Shown here piece after piece: positions 51,868 through 55,275 of a DNA stretch of 55,275 nt. The stretch comes from an uncultured Clostridium sp. (GTDB lineage Bacteria; Bacillota; Clostridia; Clostridiales; Clostridiaceae). The notes below the pieces were generated by a model. That model was not told where the DNA came from. It did no database searches and was given only the letters and a program-made list of their open reading frames with translations. Position 1 is the first letter of the stretch; each line of letters starts with the position of its first letter. Position numbers and translations under genes: made by a program. The DNA lies in assembly GCA_937927335.1 (NCBI GenBank), contig CALBDU010000045.1, forward strand, positions 1 to 55,275, written 5' to 3'.

Positions 51868-52197
51868 CTATATCAGCACCATATCCAGATTCTTTAATAC
51901 TAGCTTTTTTATAAAAAAAATACTTTCAACATCTATAGTGACTTTTCTGCCCTTAAGGAGGGATGCCTTTGACCATGGAATTACAATTTTAACACCAGTA
52001 TCAGCTGCCACAGTAAGGTAACCTTCGAATTTTTCATAATTATAGACATCCTCAAAGACCGATAATTCATAATACCGCCTGGTATCTCCACAGCCTCAGC
52101 CAGGGCTCGTTTCACCAGGAATAAAGCTTATTCTTATACAATCAGCCTTCATCTTTTTCAGAAAATCCATAGCCTTATCTGTTATATAAAACTCCAT
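51868..52197 (-). CDS. HesB/IscA-like selenoprotein, in-frame UGA at residue 34
   Basis: The 109-codon frame begins ATG (52197) seven bases after GGGAGGT. Codon 34, TGA at 52098-52096, lies within a conserved-looking SPG-Sec-GCGDT motif; reading continues with HesB-like sequence (YYELSVFEDV...GYLTVAADTGVKIVIPW) to TAG at 51870. Directly after the TGA, GATACC (52086-52081), loop AGGC and GGTATT form a six-bp hairpin with its loop starting at +16 and a G at the second loop base, as in bacterial SECIS elements. It could be the CC/Se or HesB-like (seleno)protein family. It ends in its own terminator. Role: Fe-S or metal handling, unproven. Confidence 0.85.
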
Positions 52198-52242
52198 AGA
52201 TTTACCTCCCGCCAGGCAAAATTCATTCACTCTGCTAATAAA

Positions 52243-52272
52243 TATCGGCACCTGGAATCAGGTACCGATATC
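52243..52272 (-). terminator. Hairpin after the permease gene
   Basis: About 12-bp stem ATATCGG-T-ACCT/AGGT-G-CCGATAT lies just after the permease stop. The T-tract is short, so termination may be incomplete. Confidence 0.5.
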
Positions 52273-52277
52273 ATTAA

Positions 52278-53657
52278 CTATGCTGTAACTTCATCTTCCT
52301 CTTTTTCATTTCCAAATATATACTGATCAAGTTCCTTTTTATTTCCAAGCTGTATCAGCAGACATAATATTATACCTGTTGCAAGGCCCCAGGCTGCTCC
52401 TCTTGCAGTGATAACAGCTGCCATAACGCCTGCTATACCAAGGTCGTTCATAGTACGAGCCTTAATAACGCCTATTCTTACTGATACATAACCCTGGATA
52501 AGCATTGTGGATGCTAGAGCCACATTAAGTATAGGGGTAACCAGTGTAACTATAGGTAAAAGGAAGTATCCTGTAAGTGTTCCGAATCTGAAGGAACCAG
52601 CACCGCCATTGATTGAATCCATGGCTTTTCTGCCGTGTTTGTATCTGTCGCAAACAACAACCTGCATTGCTGCCCAAAGTGGTCCGCACATTGTTATATC
52701 TGGTCCGATTATGGACATCAGCATATTTCTTAAGCCAAATACCATATGTGAACGGTTAGGGTTGTAATCGATTTTTTCATCAGGTCTTGATGGAGCAGCA
52801 TCCTCAAGCAAGGCCTGAGCCTGAATCATTTCACCAAACAGTATAACATAAGCTGAAAATACCATTGGCAATGCGCTAATAAACATCTTAGCCGGAGGGA
52901 AGCCTATTGACCAGAAGGTCCACTTAGTCCAAAGCTCTCCAAATGCAGGATGTGAAAATCCCCATTGAATCTGAGGCCATACAGTTTCACCAAATATCGG
53001 TCCCACAACTATTGCCAAAAGCATTATTGGAAGAATACCTAAATTTGATATTGTCTGCAAAATCTTATTCTTGTTTCTTATGCTTTTAAAATGGTTTGAG
53101 AACAGCAGATAGAAGCCTATACCTATACATATTGCTATTGTAAATGGATATTTTTCAATTCTTCCGCCCTTACCAAATACAACGTTAACTGCTGCAATAC
53201 CTGCGCCCATTATAATACCTGCCTGCATTGCGTTTGGAACCAGTGTAATAACCTTTTTACCAAGTCCTGTGGCACCCAGCAGGAATGCAAACAAACCAAG
53301 TGACAGCTCGAATGCTATTAATGCCTGAACCCTTTCAGGTCCCATTGGATAATTGCTTACATAAAGCATAAGCAGCGGGATAGCCGGAGTAACCCATCCA
53401 GGTACTACCGGGTCGCCAAGGAATACGTGAGCACAGTACAGTATACCGTTTAAGCTTACAATAGCCAGAGCTACATCAAAAGGCATTCCCAGGTATTGCT
53501 GAAGCATAGGAATAGCACTTAAGCATACGGCACACATAATCAAGCCTTGAATATAATCAGCCATTTCAAATCTGTAATGTATGCCTGGAATACGGATTTT
53601 AAAAGGACCAGCCGCTAAATAGGGTTGTTCTTGACCAAATTCTCTTACTTTTGCCAT
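52278..53657 (-). CDS. NCS2/SulP-like membrane permease
   Basis: The 459-aa protein has 12-14 hydrophobic segments; the pattern and the segments VPGWVTPAIPLLMLYVSNYPMGPERVQALIAFELSLGLFAFLLG and PNAMQAGIIMGAGIAAVN resemble the NCS2 (xanthine/uracil) or SulP-type fold. No substrate motif is decisive; candidates are purines, anions or organic acids, and the nearby CoA-transferase gene makes a carboxylate plausible. The start ATG lies at 53657, with a sequence (aattactcct) containing AGGAGTAATTTT on the minus strand as ribosome binding site. Confidence 0.75.
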   Translation of the reverse strand: MAKVREFGQEQPYLAAGPFKIRIPGIHYRFEMADYIQGLIMCAVCLSAIPMLQQYLGMPFDVALAIVSLNGILYCAHVFLGDPVVPGWVTPAIPLLMLYVSNYPMGPERVQALIAFELSLGLFAFLLGATGLGKKVITLVPNAMQAGIIMGAGIAAVNVVFGKGGRIEKYPFTIAICIGIGFYLLFSNHFKSIRNKNKILQTISNLGILPIMLLAIVVGPIFGETVWPQIQWGFSHPAFGELWTKWTFWSIGFPPAKMFISALPMVFSAYVILFGEMIQAQALLEDAAPSRPDEKIDYNPNRSHMVFGLRNMLMSIIGPDITMCGPLWAAMQVVVCDRYKHGRKAMDSINGGAGSFRFGTLTGYFLLPIVTLVTPILNVALASTMLIQGYVSVRIGVIKARTMNDLGIAGVMAAVITARGAAWGLATGIILCLLIQLGNKKELDQYIFGNEKEEDEVTA

Positions 53658-53706
53658 TAAAATTACTCCTCTTCAAATTATTTTCTCTTTATCTATATAT
53701 CTCTTA

Positions 53707-55008
53707 TTAAAACTTTGAATTAAATCTGCTTTCGAATTCTGCTGCAAGTTCTTCCCTAAAGCTGGGGTGAGCTATGTTTATAAGAGCCCTGGCCCTTTCC
53801 TTTAAAGTCTTGCCTTTAAGCTGTGCTATACCATATTCAGTTACTATATAGTCCACATCATTTCTTGAGGTTGTTACAGCTGCGCCATGATCCAGGAATG
53901 GTACTATTCTTGAAACCTTTCCCTTGCCTGCTGTTGATGGTATTGCTATTATTGCTTTTCCATCAGGACACATGCTGGCACCTCTTACAAAGTCCACTTG
54001 TCCGCCTACGCCGCTGATCTGCTTAAGGCCTATGCTTTCTGAGCACACCTGTCCCATAAAGTCTACCTGTACACAGGAATTTATAGAAACCAATTTGCTG
54101 TTTTGCGCAATTACCATAGGATTGTTAACATAATCAACTGGATAAAGCTCTACAGCAGGGTTATTATTTGCAAAATCATAAAGTCTCTTTGTTCCCATAA
54201 GAAAAGTAACCACTGATTTTCCAGGGTGCAATGCCTTTTTCTTATTAGTTACAACCCCTGCTTCCACCAGTTCAACAACTCCGTCTGAAATCATCTCTGA
54301 ATGGATTCCAAGATCCTTTTTATCTTTAAGGAAAAGCAGCACTGCATCGGGAATAGCTCCTATTCCAAGCTGAAGAGTAGATCCATCCTCAATAAGCTCC
54401 GCACAATTTTTCCCTATTGCCTTTTCAACGTCTCCGATTTTTGGAGGCTGCAGTTCGATAATAGGATGTGAGGCTTCAACAATGTAATCAAGCTCTGATA
54501 CATGTATAAAGGAAGCTCCAAGAATCCTTGGCATCTGGTCGTTTACTTCTGCAATAATAAGCTTTGCTGCATTTGCAGCTGGCTTTGTATAATCGTTGGA
54601 TACTCCAAAGCTGCAGTAGCCGTGTTCATCTGGAACGCTTAACTGAACCAGAGCTACATCCACAGGCATATACCCATCTTTAAAAAGACCTGGCACCTGA
54701 TAGAAGAAGCTTGTGGTAAAATCTCCTCTTCCTGAGTTTACTGCATCCCTGGTGCTGGCTCCATTGAAAATTGAATTAACCTTGAAGTACTTTTCCATGC
54801 CTTCTTTAGCATATTCACCTTTTCCCATAGCAACCATATGCACTATTTCAACATCAGTGTAGCTTTCCTTGTTTGCAACCATGGCATCCACAAGAACCAC
54901 TGGTTCACCTACTGCATGGCCTACAACTACCCTGTTTCCGGATTTTATATGGGTAACTGCCTCTGCAGCGGAAACTAATTTGCTTTTATATATTTCTTTC
55001 CAATCCAC
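53707..55008 (-). CDS. 4-hydroxybutyrate CoA-transferase-like enzyme (acetyl-CoA hydrolase/transferase family)
   Basis: The enzyme moves CoA from acetyl-CoA (or butyryl-CoA) to a short carboxylate, probably 4-hydroxybutyrate. The preferred GTG start at 55008 (GGGTG upstream) gives 433 aa beginning (M)DWKEIYKSKLVSAAEAV. Motifs are VGHAVGEPVVLVDAMV, DAVNSGRGDFTTSFF, YCSFGVSNDYTKPAA, QLGIGAIPDAVLLFLKDKKDLGIHSEMISDG (with the active-site Glu in HSEMI) and GKGKVSRIVPFLDHGAAVTTSRNDVDYIVTEYG. It resembles Clostridium Cat2/AbfT, which acts in succinate and 4-aminobutyrate fermentation. It is 13 nt downstream of a partial Cys-rich gene. Confidence 0.9.
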   Translation of the reverse strand: MDWKEIYKSKLVSAAEAVTHIKSGNRVVVGHAVGEPVVLVDAMVANKESYTDVEIVHMVAMGKGEYAKEGMEKYFKVNSIFNGASTRDAVNSGRGDFTTSFFYQVPGLFKDGYMPVDVALVQLSVPDEHGYCSFGVSNDYTKPAANAAKLIIAEVNDQMPRILGASFIHVSELDYIVEASHPIIELQPPKIGDVEKAIGKNCAELIEDGSTLQLGIGAIPDAVLLFLKDKKDLGIHSEMISDGVVELVEAGVVTNKKKALHPGKSVVTFLMGTKRLYDFANNNPAVELYPVDYVNNPMVIAQNSKLVSINSCVQVDFMGQVCSESIGLKQISGVGGQVDFVRGASMCPDGKAIIAIPSTAGKGKVSRIVPFLDHGAAVTTSRNDVDYIVTEYGIAQLKGKTLKERARALINIAHPSFREELAAEFESRFNSKF

Positions 55009-55021
55009 AATATCACCCTTT

Positions 55022-55229
55022 CTATTTATATGAATTTCTGATAATGTCCGCAGCATTGTCAAAATCCAGCGGGCCCTTTACCAAAATTTTCTGAAATTTA
55101 ACCTTATACTGCTGGTAGCCGGCACAGCAGCTGCTGCAGCCGCACATCACTATCAGCAAATCATATTCCTTATTAATATCCGCCGGTTCAAAATTATGAT
55201 CAAATAATTTTTTTAAAAGTGCAATAAAA
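55022..55229 (-). CDS. C-terminal part of a Cys-rich gene, cut by the contig end
   Basis: The reading frame is open at its 5' end and ends with TAG at 55022-55024, 13 nt before the CoA-transferase start. Residues read LFIALLKKLFDHNFEPADINKEYDLLIVMCGCSSCCAGYQQYKV and so on; the CGCSSCC cluster is striking. I do not recognise the family. The apparent N-terminus upstream of 55230 comes from adapter sequence and is not biological. Confidence 0.6.
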
Positions 55230-55275
55230 AGATCGGAAGAGCACACGTCTGAACTCCAGTCACACTTGAATCTCG
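55230..55275 (+). other. Illumina TruSeq adapter contamination at contig end
   Basis: From 55230 (AGATCGGAAGAGC...) the sequence matches the TruSeq read-1 adapter, followed by index ACTTGA (55264-55269) and ATCTCG, the next adapter bases. This is not genomic. A spurious peptide MCSSDL arises from reading it. Confidence 0.97.

Noticed and set aside
51300..53700. Possible mobile element around the selenoprotein and permease
   Set aside because: No terminal repeats, transposase or integrase were found, and base use is similar to the flanks.

Overview
The window looks like one assembled contig from a low-GC, endospore-forming anaerobic Firmicute, most probably Clostridium or a close relative. 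Supporting signs are AGGAGG-type ribosome binding sites almost everywhere, a manganese-catalase-type spore coat protein (CotJC), a Spo0M homologue, many clostridial families (YitT, DUF134/NifX pairs, HTH-TPR regulators), and a CoA-transferase close in sequence to 4-hydroxybutyrate CoA-transferases of Clostridium. Both contig ends are technical or repeat-caused. Base 1 lies in what looks like the leader of an rRNA operon, and the last 46 bases are Illumina adapter.

Layout. About 0-11 kb: an rRNA-type promoter and leader running off the left end, then uppP, pckA, a degenerate Fic protein, manA, an EamA transporter, a membrane-anchored TPR protein, capA, and the lipid II amidation pair murT-gatD. 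About 11-19 kb: clpB downstream of two tandem HTH-TPR regulators, a YtxH-like small protein, a viroplasmin-type RNase H and a YkvA-domain protein. About 19-28 kb: cotJC, a short FtsH converging on a rhomboid protease, an HD-GYP phosphodiesterase, YitT, a mntP-fur pair and several unknown small or orphan genes. About 28-31 kb: ilvD followed by a cupin-PocR-AraC regulator.

The most interesting region is 31.4-47.4 kb. It is a 14-kb, one-direction operon for a molybdenum hydroxylase of the Desulfovibrio gigas aldehyde oxidoreductase (MOP) type, with its maturation set. In transcription order this is a molybdopterin-binding MoeA-like protein, the hydroxylase, an FAD/Fe-S/CCG-domain electron-transfer protein, a small two-CxxC redox protein, a methyltransferase, a C_GCAxxG_C_C protein, a radical SAM protein, an AMP-dependent ligase, XdhC, a MocA-like nucleotidyltransferase fused to an HD domain, and two histidine phosphatases. 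Many genes overlap or are 1-8 nt apart. A sigma-54 enhancer-binding protein lies at the downstream end. Near-consensus sigma-54 -24/-12 promoters lie in front of both the operon and the regulator gene, and the two upstream regions share short candidate enhancer motifs. This points to one self-contained sigma-54 circuit.

About 47.6-55.3 kb: spo0M, two NifX-like Fe-Mo-cofactor-domain proteins divergent from a DUF134 regulator across a symmetrical operator/promoter, a split chromate transporter, a short soluble chemotaxis-type receptor, a HesB-like selenoprotein gene with an in-frame UGA and a plausible bacterial SECIS hairpin, an NCS2/SulP-like permease, a 4-hydroxybutyrate-type CoA-transferase, and the 3' end of a Cys-rich gene cut by the contig end. 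The selenoprotein implies that the organism decodes UGA as selenocysteine, yet the Mo-hydroxylase accessory proteins here use Cys where some relatives are thought to use Sec.
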